From JAJPJX01 sp964568355 (GTDB lineage: Bacteria > Acidobacteriota > Terriglobia > Bryobacterales > Bryobacteraceae): a stretch of 39,662 bases of DNA. Under the pieces are notes generated by a model that was not told the origin of the DNA, ran no database searches, and saw nothing but the letters and a program-made list of their open reading frames with translations. This document shows, piece after piece, positions 5,868 to 14,184 of this stretch. The position numbers and the translations under genes are program-made. Numbering within the stretch: the first letter of the stretch is position 1; every line of letters starts with the position of its first letter. Location: assembly GCA_964568355.1 (NCBI GenBank), contig CAZMRK010000388.1:1-39662 (forward strand), written 5' to 3'.

Positions 5868-8414
5868 TCACTCCGTCCGTAGCGCGCTCATCGGGTCGAT
5901 CGCCGACGCCCTGAGCGCCGGAATAATCGACGCCACGAAGCCGCATACACCCAGGGCGCAGGCCGCTACCGTGAGCGCCAGCGGATCGGATCCGTTGATG
6001 CCGTAAAGTTGCGCCGCGAGCAGCCGGCCCGCTCCCGCCGCCAGGGGAATCCCCAGCACCAGCCCGATGCCGACCATGCGAAACGCGCTCCCCAGCACCA
6101 GGCGCAGCACCCGGCCCGAGTCCGCGCCCAGCGCCATCCGGATGCCGATTTCGCCCGTCCGTTGGATCACCGCATAGGCCGTCACGCCATACAGGCCAAC
6201 CGCCGCGAGCAGTAGCGCTACCACGCCGAACATCCCCGCCAGGCTGGCCACCGCGCGCTGCTGGTCGAATACCAGCGCGATCTGCTCCTTCATAGTGCGC
6301 ACGTTGACCACCGTCAGGTTCTGGTCCACCTCTGCCAGCGTCCTGCGGAGCAGAGGCTCCAGGTCCCCGGTCGGCAGATGCGAGCGCAACAGAATGGCGC
6401 CCATGAAGTGCGAGCGAAACTCCACCATGCGGAGAATGTCTTCCTGGAACGTCATGCCCTGCGTCAGCGGCAGGAAGAACATCGGACGGGCCGGCCGCGT
6501 GGGATCCGTATACTTGGCGTCGCGCACCACCCCCACGATGCGGTAAGAACGTGCGTAGGCGGGCAGATCGATACCGAAGTACCGGTCCAGCGGATCTTCC
6601 TTCGGGAAAAAGCGGCGTACGAACGCCTCGTTCACCACCGCTATCCTCTCGGTACGGCGCGTATCGGTCTCGGCGATTCCCCGCCCGCGGATCACCGGCT
6701 GCCCGGTGGTCTCGAAGTGTCCCGCGCTTACGCGATCCCAGGAAGCGCCGCCGTTGTTGTTGAATGACGGTGGCGGGTGCCCGTCCACAAAGATCAGCTC
6801 GCCCCAGTTGTCGGTAAGCGGAGCGTACATCGCCAGGCTGGCGTTTTCCACGCCCGGCAGGCGCCGTAAACGCTCCCGCGCCTCGCGATACACCGCGTCC
6901 AGCCGCTCCTCGGTGTAGGTTGCGGGAAGCTGGTTCACGCTGACGTTGATCAGGCCCTCGCTGCGATAGCCGAAATCCTGGTGCTCCAGGTTGCCCAGGC
7001 TCCGGGCCAGCATCGCCGATCCGGCCACCAGCACCACCGACAGGCTTGCCTGCACCACCAGCAGCGCCCGCCGCGGCAGCGAGGCGTGATCGCCCGTTCC
7101 ACGTCCGGCGCCCCGCAGCGCCTCCACCGGATCGCGCCTCGTAGCGAGCCACGCCGGACCCGCTCCGAACAGAATACCGGTCGCAAGCGACAGTCCGAAC
7201 GCAAAGGCCAGTACCGGCAGCGAAGGCGTCGTGCGGAACGGCAGGTAGGTGGCCTGGTGGAAGGCCAGAGCCACAATCACGCGTTCGGCGCCATACGCCA
7301 CCCCCAGTCCGGCCACCCCGCCGGCAATCGCCAGCAGCAGGTTTTCCACCATCGATTGCCGGATGAGCCGTCCTCGCGACGCGCCGATCGCCAGGCGGAT
7401 CGCCGTTTGCGTGCGCCTGGCCATACCCCGTGCGATCAGCAGGTTGGCCACGTTGGCGCAGGCGATCAGCAGCACCAGGCCGCACACCGCCAGCAGAATC
7501 TGCAGGCTGCGGCTGTAGCCTTCGCGCATCTCCTCCACGCCGTTGCCGGCTGGGATCACCTCCAGGTGCTGCCTCGGCAGCATACGCCGGATCTCGCCCA
7601 TCCACGCCGCCGGATAGCCGCTCTCGTGTTCCATCCATTGCCGCAGCACAACCGTGAGCCGCGCCGGCATGCCGTCCGTCGTGGCTCCCGGCTTCAGCCT
7701 GCCGATCGCCCGCAGCCATCCGGAAATCGATTGGCGCAGCAGCGCCTGCTGCCCGTTGACCAGCGGCTCATGCTGCACCGGAAGCCAGAGATCGGGAGGA
7801 TCGCTCCGCAGCGTGTCCCCGAAAAACCCCGGAGGCGCTACGCCGATAATCGTGAACGGCTGTCCCTGGATCACCGCCACCGAGCCGATCGCCGAGGGAT
7901 CGGCGCCCCAGTCCATCTGCCAGCCCCGGTAGCTGAGCACCGCCGCCGGTGCCGCCGCCGCCCGGTCGTCCTCGGCCGTGAAGAAACGTCCCGCAAACGG
8001 ACGGATCCCGAATACCGAGAAGTAGTTGCCCGTCACGAACTCACTCCGCATGGACCGGGCCGACCGGTCGATGCCCGCCCGCAGCACGCTGTACCGCCCC
8101 GAACCCGCCTGAAAGGCCGCCACCTGCTCGAACTCCGGCGCCGCCGCCCGCAGCCGCTCGAACAACGGATAGGAAAACAGACCCCAATTGTCCTGTGGAC
8201 CGCCTTCCACGCAGCAATCATTGCCTGAACCGATGCGGTAAAGGCTGGCCGGATCGGCTACCGGCAGCGACCGCAGCATCACGTCGTGCATCAGCGAGAA
8301 AATGGCGGTGGTCCCTCCAATCCCCAGGGCCAGCGTCAGCACGGCCGTCAGCGTAAATACCGGGGAATGGCGGAACTGGCGTACCGCATAGCTCAGGTCT
8401 CCGGACAAATTCAT
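5868..8414 (-). CDS. Large MacB/FtsX-type ABC permease (acidobacterial orphan permease)
   Basis: 848 residues with two tandem MacB-PCD plus FtsX modules in one chain. It starts directly at the first membrane segment (MNLSGDLSYAVRQFRHSPVFTLTAVLTLALGIGG), so it lacks the N-terminal prefix domain present in the second copy at 35160. The usual landmarks are ANVANLLIARGMARR (first FtsX), a second extracytoplasmic domain, and RTGEIGIRMALGADSGRV near the end. AGGAGG lies about 5 nt before the ATG. No ATPase gene is adjacent, which is normal for this expanded acidobacterial family. Its transport substrate, if any, is unknown. It sits convergent to the flavin reductase and divergent from the ECF sigma gene. 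Confidence 0.9.
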   Translation of the reverse strand: MNLSGDLSYAVRQFRHSPVFTLTAVLTLALGIGGTTAIFSLMHDVMLRSLPVADPASLYRIGSGNDCCVEGGPQDNWGLFSYPLFERLRAAAPEFEQVAAFQAGSGRYSVLRAGIDRSARSMRSEFVTGNYFSVFGIRPFAGRFFTAEDDRAAAAPAAVLSYRGWQMDWGADPSAIGSVAVIQGQPFTIIGVAPPGFFGDTLRSDPPDLWLPVQHEPLVNGQQALLRQSISGWLRAIGRLKPGATTDGMPARLTVVLRQWMEHESGYPAAWMGEIRRMLPRQHLEVIPAGNGVEEMREGYSRSLQILLAVCGLVLLIACANVANLLIARGMARRTQTAIRLAIGASRGRLIRQSMVENLLLAIAGGVAGLGVAYGAERVIVALAFHQATYLPFRTTPSLPVLAFAFGLSLATGILFGAGPAWLATRRDPVEALRGAGRGTGDHASLPRRALLVVQASLSVVLVAGSAMLARSLGNLEHQDFGYRSEGLINVSVNQLPATYTEERLDAVYREARERLRRLPGVENASLAMYAPLTDNWGELIFVDGHPPPSFNNNGGASWDRVSAGHFETTGQPVIRGRGIAETDTRRTERIAVVNEAFVRRFFPKEDPLDRYFGIDLPAYARSYRIVGVVRDAKYTDPTRPARPMFFLPLTQGMTFQEDILRMVEFRSHFMGAILLRSHLPTGDLEPLLRRTLAEVDQNLTVVNVRTMKEQIALVFDQQRAVASLAGMFGVVALLLAAVGLYGVTAYAVIQRTGEIGIRMALGADSGRVLRLVLGSAFRMVGIGLVLGIPLAAGAGRLLAAQLYGINGSDPLALTVAACALGVCGFVASIIPALRASAIDPMSALRTE

Positions 8415-8496
8415 CGGCGCCTCCTTTATCCTTATACGAACGAATGCGGCACTTGTTCCGGGCTTGGCGAAATTCTCGCCCTGTTCTGTCGCTAAA

Positions 8497-9099
8497 ATGG
8501 CTTCAAAATACCACTCTAGTGGTTGGATATCGCTTTTGGTGCCGGAACAGAGAAGCTTAGCTTCGATCGAGCGTCTCTTTGCCAGTTGGTACGCTCCGCT
8601 GGTGCGCTACGGCTGTCGTGTGCTTGGCGATCTCGCAGTGGCCGAAGACCTGGCCCAGGAGGCCTTTCTGGAACTGCACCGGGCTTTGCAGGCCGGCCAG
8701 CAGGTGGACTATCCCCGGGCTTGGACCTTGACGGTCATGCGCCGGCTCGTAGTCCGGTATTTAAAGGAGAAACGGAACTGGTCCGCCTCCGAGGCCAATT
8801 CGGAGCTGCTGGAGCAGTTGCCGGATCCTCACGTGTTTTCAGAAGGATTCGATCTCGGCGACGATCTGCACGAGCTGCTTTCCGTGCTGACCCCGCGCGA
8901 GGAGGAGGTCATCCTCCTGCGGCTGGATGCCCTCAAGTATCGGGAAATTGCCGCCCAGCTCGGCATCAGCGTGAACTCGGTGAATACCCTGCTCGCGCGT
9001 GCCCTGCGAAAGCTTCAGAAATGGGCCGGACAGCGCGGAAATGGCCCGCGAACCCAGAGACGAAATGACGCTCCCCGGATTCGGCAAACATTGCAGTGA
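8497..9099 (+). CDS. ECF RNA polymerase sigma factor
   Basis: 200 residues. Sigma region 2 includes YAPLVRYGCRVLGDLAVAEDLAQEAFLELHRAL, and region 4 has LTPREEEVILLRLDALKYREIAAQLGISVNSVNTLLARALRKLQK, the promoter -35-reading helix-turn-helix. I chose the ATG at 8497; a TTG at 8464 would add 11 residues. The 3' end overlaps the anti-sigma gene, followed by a TonB receptor and a secreted enzyme-like protein. This suggests a FecI-like arrangement in which the sigma factor drives a nutrient-uptake cluster. No iron-specific signature is visible, so the inducer is unknown. Confidence 0.88.
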   Translation: MASKYHSSGWISLLVPEQRSLASIERLFASWYAPLVRYGCRVLGDLAVAEDLAQEAFLELHRALQAGQQVDYPRAWTLTVMRRLVVRYLKEKRNWSASEANSELLEQLPDPHVFSEGFDLGDDLHELLSVLTPREEEVILLRLDALKYREIAAQLGISVNSVNTLLARALRKLQKWAGQRGNGPRTQRRNDAPRIRQTLQ

Positions 9100-10870
9100 C
9101 GAGTCCCTGGCCGCTCTGCTGGACGGGGAACTGTCGGATCGCCAGAAGCGCCGCGTCTGCCGCCATCTGGAGGCCTGCTGGCTTTGCCGCGCCCGCCAGA
9201 ACGAGCTCCAGAACACCATCCTGGAACTGGCGCGAGCTTTCGAAACCCAGCACCTCCTGACCTCGGAACGGCTCTCCACCGCCTGGAAGCGGCTACGGAG
9301 CCGGATGTCGGCCGAGCTTCCTCCGCCAAGGCCGTTTCGCTGGCGCCGTCTCTCCCTGCTGGCCGCCGGGGCCACCGCCCTGCTGCTGCTTCCTTTCGTC
9401 GGATCGCGGCATCATTCCGGAAACCCTGTGCCCAGGCCTCCCATGGATCGGACCATCGCCACCGATCCCTCCCCAGCGCCCTCGGCCCCCATGCACCAGC
9501 GGGTTGTGGTGGATCTACAAAAAATCGGACCGGTACGCGAAACGCTGCGCGGCACCCTCGATGTCTGGTCCGCCGGAGCCAACCCGCGGCGCTCCTTCCG
9601 CTGGCAGGATCAGCGCGGTAAAACCCGCTGGGGCCTCTGGCAGACCGATTCCCGCCGCGCCGAACAGCATTCCGTCCCCGAACTTCGCCCCGCCCGCTAC
9701 CATGCCGACCGTCTGGGCGAACTCTGCGCTCACTGGTCCGACCTCCGCGAAGGAGAGCATCACTGGACCACCTGGCTCGCCCATCGCGACCGCGAACCTC
9801 TGGAACTGCTGGCCGAATGGCTGCGCCTGCTTCGCGAAGACGGCTTTCGACTGAGAGCCAGGGCCGTTAACGGCTCCATGGTTCTTCTGAAAGCCGATAA
9901 GCTCTCCGCCGGCCGGCATCTGGAGGCATGGCTGGAACTCGATCAGGGCGGCCGCCACGCCCGCCTGCTGGGTCTGCGCTGGGAGACCCCCGCCGCTACC
10001 TGGCAGATGGTGCTGCACATGGCCACCGAAGAGCGCATCGCGCCCAACCGTATCCCCGCCGATGTCTTCGTGCCCGTACACTTCCGGGCCAGCCGTCCCA
10101 CGCCTCCCGCGCGGCGCGCCACCGCGCTGGCGCCGCTGCCCTGGGAAGAAGATACCGAGATCGACGCCCTCTACGCCTTGCACCTGCACGGCGCCTGCCT
10201 CGGCGAGCCCATCTTCCTCGAAGAGGATCGCGGCGGCTGGCGCGTCTCCGGCACCGTTCGCGATGACCAGCGCAAGCGCGCCCTCGAAGACACCCTGGCC
10301 AGCATCCGCGGCCTGCATGTGGAGATCCGCTCGCTGGCGGAGGCCGCCGTGGCCGCCCGGCCTTCCGCCCCTGCCGCGCCGGTGCTCCTTCCGGACTCCG
10401 ATCCTCCCGCCCGGCCGGAGTTGATCGCCGCCGGAGAGTCCCCGGTCGAAGAGCAGCTTCGCGCCCACTTCGGCTCCGCGCCGGCCATCGCCGAATTCTG
10501 CCGCGCGCAGGTCACCGACGCCGATCGGGCGCTCGAAGAGGCCTGGGCCATCCGCCGCCTGGAGGAGCGCTTTCAAAACCGCGCCTCTCTGTTGAGCCCG
10601 CGCGCCCGCCTGCTGCTGGACCGCATGAAAAAGGATCACGAAGACGCCTTGAACGCCTCCCTGGATCGTCTCTCCGCGGGGCTATCCGGTGTCTTCGGAA
10701 TACAAACCGGTCCGGGGGATGTGAACCTGGACCGCTTTCATCGCATCGAGAGGCTGACCCGCGTGGTTCATGCCCTCTTTGCCGGCGACAAAGCCGCGCA
10801 AGCCGATGCGGACGCTTTAAACGAGCTCTTCACGTTGTTGAAGACCAATATAGGGAGACTTGCACAATGA
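9065..10870 (+). CDS. Membrane anti-sigma factor with zinc-finger motif and large extracytoplasmic domain
   Basis: The ATG at 9065 gives 601 residues; ATG 9041 and GTG 8999 are in-frame alternatives inside the sigma gene. The N-terminus has the anti-sigma zinc motif HxxxCxxC (His34, Cys38, Cys41 in CRHLEACWLC). One membrane segment follows at about 77-96 (RLSLLAAGATALLLLPFVG). The remaining about 500 residues are outside the membrane. The first part (VRETLRGTLDVW...) vaguely recalls RseB-like sensors and the last part is helical and charged; I do not recognise a named family. It likely holds the upstream ECF factor inactive until a signal arrives. Its stop overlaps the receptor start as ATGA, so the anti-sigma and receptor are translationally coupled. 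Confidence 0.75.
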   Translation: MTLPGFGKHCSDESLAALLDGELSDRQKRRVCRHLEACWLCRARQNELQNTILELARAFETQHLLTSERLSTAWKRLRSRMSAELPPPRPFRWRRLSLLAAGATALLLLPFVGSRHHSGNPVPRPPMDRTIATDPSPAPSAPMHQRVVVDLQKIGPVRETLRGTLDVWSAGANPRRSFRWQDQRGKTRWGLWQTDSRRAEQHSVPELRPARYHADRLGELCAHWSDLREGEHHWTTWLAHRDREPLELLAEWLRLLREDGFRLRARAVNGSMVLLKADKLSAGRHLEAWLELDQGGRHARLLGLRWETPAATWQMVLHMATEERIAPNRIPADVFVPVHFRASRPTPPARRATALAPLPWEEDTEIDALYALHLHGACLGEPIFLEEDRGGWRVSGTVRDDQRKRALEDTLASIRGLHVEIRSLAEAAVAARPSAPAAPVLLPDSDPPARPELIAAGESPVEEQLRAHFGSAPAIAEFCRAQVTDADRALEEAWAIRRLEERFQNRASLLSPRARLLLDRMKKDHEDALNASLDRLSAGLSGVFGIQTGPGDVNLDRFHRIERLTRVVHALFAGDKAAQADADALNELFTLLKTNIGRLAQ

Positions 10871-13800
10871 TTCGCAAAACCGTGCTGTGCATTGTTGGGT
10901 TGCTGGCCACGTCCGCCATGCTGCGGGCGCAGTCAGCGGTAGCGCAATTGACAGGACAAGTCCTGGATCCCACCGACGCCGTCATCGTGGGCGCCGATGT
11001 GACCGTCACCAATGAAGCTACCGGCATTCGCCTCGAAACGAAATCGAATGGCGACGGCTATTATTCCTTTCCGCTGCTCCAGCCGGGTGAGTACCGGCTG
11101 ACCGTGCAGAGCCAGGGCTTTCGCCCGCTGACCCGCTCCGGCCTCGTACTCCGTGTCAACCAGTCCGCGCGCATCGACCTGAAGCTCGAACTCGGGCAAA
11201 CCGCCGAGGGCATCACCGTGGAAGCCCCGCCGCCTATGGTCAATGCCGAAAACGTCTCGGTCGGAGCGGTCATCGATTCCAAGAAGATCGTGGAACTGCC
11301 TCTGAACGGCCGCAGCTTCATGGATCTCGCTCTCCTCACCCCAGGCGTGGCGCGCGCCGGCGGCGCTCAGGGCAGTTGGGCTTTAACCATCGCCGGAGGC
11401 CGCCCGCAGAACAATAACTTCCTCCTCGATGGCACCCAGAATACCGACGGCGACTACAACAAGGCCGTGGTCAGCCCCTCGATCGACCTCATCCAGGAGT
11501 TCAAGGTGCAGACCAGCAGCTATTCCGCCGAGTTCGGACGCGCCGGAGCCGGCCAGATCAACGTGATTACCAGGAGTGGCGGCAATGACTTCCACGGCTC
11601 GGTCTACGAGTTCTTCCGCAACAGCGCCATGGACGCCCGCCAGTTCACCAGCCCGAGCAGGCTGCCCTACTTCAACCGCCATCAGTTCGGCTTCGCCGCC
11701 GGCGGCCCGGTGATCCGCAACCGCACCTTCTTCTTCGTCAACTATGAAGGGCTGCGCCGCGTGCAGGGCCAATCCGCCATCTCTTCGGTCCCCACCAACG
11801 CCATCCGCAACGGCGACTTCTCCGGCCTGGCGCCTATCTACGATCCTGATTCCTCTCAGCCGAATCCGGCCTTCAATCCCTCCCTGCCGATCTCGAGCAC
11901 CAACTCGCAGGTCATCCGGCAGCCGTTCGCCAACAACATGATTCCGTCCTCGCGGATCAATGGCATCACCTCGCAGGTCCTCAGCACCGTGCCCTCGCCC
12001 AACCTGCCGGGCCAGGTCAGCAACTATCTCGACACCCGCGGCGCACGCGAGAGCGACAACCAGTACAGCATCCGCGGCGACCACCAGTTCAGCAGTAAGA
12101 ACAACATGTTCGCCCGCTTCAGTTCCAACCGGAACAGCAGCTATTCGCCGGGCTCCTTCCCGGGCTTCGGCACCAATTACATCGCCAATCCCTGGAACCT
12201 CACCATCTCCGATGTGCACACCTTCACCCCATCGCTGCTGAATGAGTTCAAGTTCGGCGTGGCCCGCGTCTATGAATCGGACCTGCAGGAAAACGCCTAC
12301 GGCAAGGACTGGATCGGGCAACTGGGAATCCCCGGCGTGGGCTTCGGCGGTGATGCCGCCCGCGGCCTGCCCCAATTCTCCGTGCAGAACTACACGGCCT
12401 TCGGCGACGGCACCTTCGCCCTGCCGCGCCTGCTGCGCAATACCACCTTCCAATGGCTCGACAACCTTACCTGGATCAAAGGCCGCCATACGGCCAAGTT
12501 TGGCTTTGAGGCGCGGCGCTTCCGCTACAATCTCCAGGCCTGGTATCAAAGCCGCGGCTACTTCCAGTTCACCAACGGCTTCACCACCGGCACCGCTACC
12601 GCCGACGGCACCGGCCACTCCATGGCCAGCTATCTGTTAGGCCTGCCGACCTTCTCCCAGCGCCAGGTCGGGCAGACTCTGATCGATCCCCGCAGCACCT
12701 CGCTGGCCGGCTATGCCCAGGACGATATCAAGCTGTCTTCACGCCTCACCTTGAACCTCGGCGTACGCTATGAGATGACCACGCCTCTCGCCGATACCCA
12801 GGGCCGCCTGCCCAACGCCGATCTCGGAACGCTGACCAACGGCATGCCCACCATCTATATCGGCGGTCAGCTCGACTATCCCAAAGGCCTGGTCTATACC
12901 GACAAGAATAACTGGGCGCCGCGCGTGGGCCTCGCCTACCGCCCGTTCAACAGCGACAACACCGTGATCCGCGCCGGCTATGGCGTTTTCTATGGCGTCG
13001 ATGACGGCAACACCTACTTCAATAACGTGCGTGCCATCCCGGCGATCATTCCGCAGACCATCCAGAGCGATAACTATACCCCCGAGATCCACGAGATCGG
13101 CTTCTCCAGCCCGGCCCGCCTGGGCGATCCCAATGTGATCAGCACCTACGGCCCCATCGATCTGCACCTGCGCACCGGCTATATCCAGCAGTACAGCTTC
13201 AACATCCAGCACCAGGTGAAGCAGTGGATCGTCGATATCGGCTATTCGGGCAACACCGGCAAAAAGCTACAGCGCTCGCGCCAGTTAAACGCGGCACTGC
13301 CGGGACCGGGCAGTATTCAACCCCGCCGTCCTTACCAGGCGTTCTATCTCGCCGATGGGCTTCAGTTGGCCAATCAGTTCGAGTTAGTGAGCCGGGTGAT
13401 TCCCATCGGCGCCGCCCAGATGCTCGAAAACTCCGCTTCCTCGAACTACAACGGCCTGCAACTGCGCGTGGAGCGGCCCTATCGCAACGGCTTCACCGTG
13501 ATCGGCACCTACACCTGGTCGAAGGCCCTCACCGACGCGCCGTCCTTCCGTAGCGTCAACGCCGAACCCGATACCACGCTCGATCCGCGCAATCTCCGGT
13601 TGGAGTGGGGCCGCATGGGTTGGGATATCCGGCACCGCGGCGTGGCCGGTTTCGTCTATGAGCTTCCCTTCGGTCCCGGCAAGCGCTTCTTCACTGCCAA
13701 CAATTGGGCATCGCGCGTGCTCGGCGGCTGGCAGGTCAACGGCATCTGGACCTTGCAGACCGGTACGCCCTTCACCATCAACGTCTCCACCGATACGGCC

Positions 13801-14181
13801 AATATCGGCTCCACCAACGGCAGTGTGAATCGCGGGAACGCCGTTCTCGGCCAAAACGCCCAACTGCCTTCCGACCAGAGAACCACGAAACGCTGGTTCA
13901 ACACTTCCGCCTTCACCGCTCCTCCGGCCTTCACCTACGGCAATGCCGGGCGCAATACCGTGACCGGTCCCGGTCTGGCTACGTTCGATACGTCGCTGAC
14001 GAAAAATACCCGCATCACCGAACGCATCAACCTGCAGATTCGCGGCGAGGCGTTCAACCTGACCAACAACCCCAACCTGGGCACACCCAACCGGTCCGTG
14101 GATTCGCCGGCCTTCGGCTCCATCACCAGCCAGAACGGCTCGGCCCGCCAGTTCCAGATTGGAGCCAAGGTCCTTTTCTAG
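10867..14181 (+). CDS. Oar-like TonB-dependent receptor with carboxypeptidase-regulatory domain
   Basis: 1104 residues. Signal peptide 1-21 (MLRAQS). The carboxypeptidase-regulatory-like fold at about 26-110 (AQLTGQVLDPTDAVIVGADVTVTN... DGYYSFPLLQPGEYRLTV) is followed by a plug with ELPLNGRSFMDLALLTPGV and the NNNFLLDGTQNTDGDYNKA and GRAGAGQINVITRSGGNDFHGS blocks. The rest is a 22-strand-type outer-membrane barrel ending in an aromatic-terminated strand (IGAKVLF). Such receptors are expanded in Acidobacteriota and are thought to import large or glycan substrates with TonB energy. No SusD-like partner is present. Coupling to the sigma/anti-sigma pair and to the lyase-like gene 3 nt downstream suggests regulated uptake of a polymer. 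Confidence 0.92.
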   Translation: MIRKTVLCIVGLLATSAMLRAQSAVAQLTGQVLDPTDAVIVGADVTVTNEATGIRLETKSNGDGYYSFPLLQPGEYRLTVQSQGFRPLTRSGLVLRVNQSARIDLKLELGQTAEGITVEAPPPMVNAENVSVGAVIDSKKIVELPLNGRSFMDLALLTPGVARAGGAQGSWALTIAGGRPQNNNFLLDGTQNTDGDYNKAVVSPSIDLIQEFKVQTSSYSAEFGRAGAGQINVITRSGGNDFHGSVYEFFRNSAMDARQFTSPSRLPYFNRHQFGFAAGGPVIRNRTFFFVNYEGLRRVQGQSAISSVPTNAIRNGDFSGLAPIYDPDSSQPNPAFNPSLPISSTNSQVIRQPFANNMIPSSRINGITSQVLSTVPSPNLPGQVSNYLDTRGARESDNQYSIRGDHQFSSKNNMFARFSSNRNSSYSPGSFPGFGTNYIANPWNLTISDVHTFTPSLLNEFKFGVARVYESDLQENAYGKDWIGQLGIPGVGFGGDAARGLPQFSVQNYTAFGDGTFALPRLLRNTTFQWLDNLTWIKGRHTAKFGFEARRFRYNLQAWYQSRGYFQFTNGFTTGTATADGTGHSMASYLLGLPTFSQRQVGQTLIDPRSTSLAGYAQDDIKLSSRLTLNLGVRYEMTTPLADTQGRLPNADLGTLTNGMPTIYIGGQLDYPKGLVYTDKNNWAPRVGLAYRPFNSDNTVIRAGYGVFYGVDDGNTYFNNVRAIPAIIPQTIQSDNYTPEIHEIGFSSPARLGDPNVISTYGPIDLHLRTGYIQQYSFNIQHQVKQWIVDIGYSGNTGKKLQRSRQLNAALPGPGSIQPRRPYQAFYLADGLQLANQFELVSRVIPIGAAQMLENSASSNYNGLQLRVERPYRNGFTVIGTYTWSKALTDAPSFRSVNAEPDTTLDPRNLRLEWGRMGWDIRHRGVAGFVYELPFGPGKRFFTANNWASRVLGGWQVNGIWTLQTGTPFTINVSTDTANIGSTNGSVNRGNAVLGQNAQLPSDQRTTKRWFNTSAFTAPPAFTYGNAGRNTVTGPGLATFDTSLTKNTRITERINLQIRGEAFNLTNNPNLGTPNRSVDSPAFGSITSQNGSARQFQIGAKVLF

Positions 14182-14184
14182 CCA

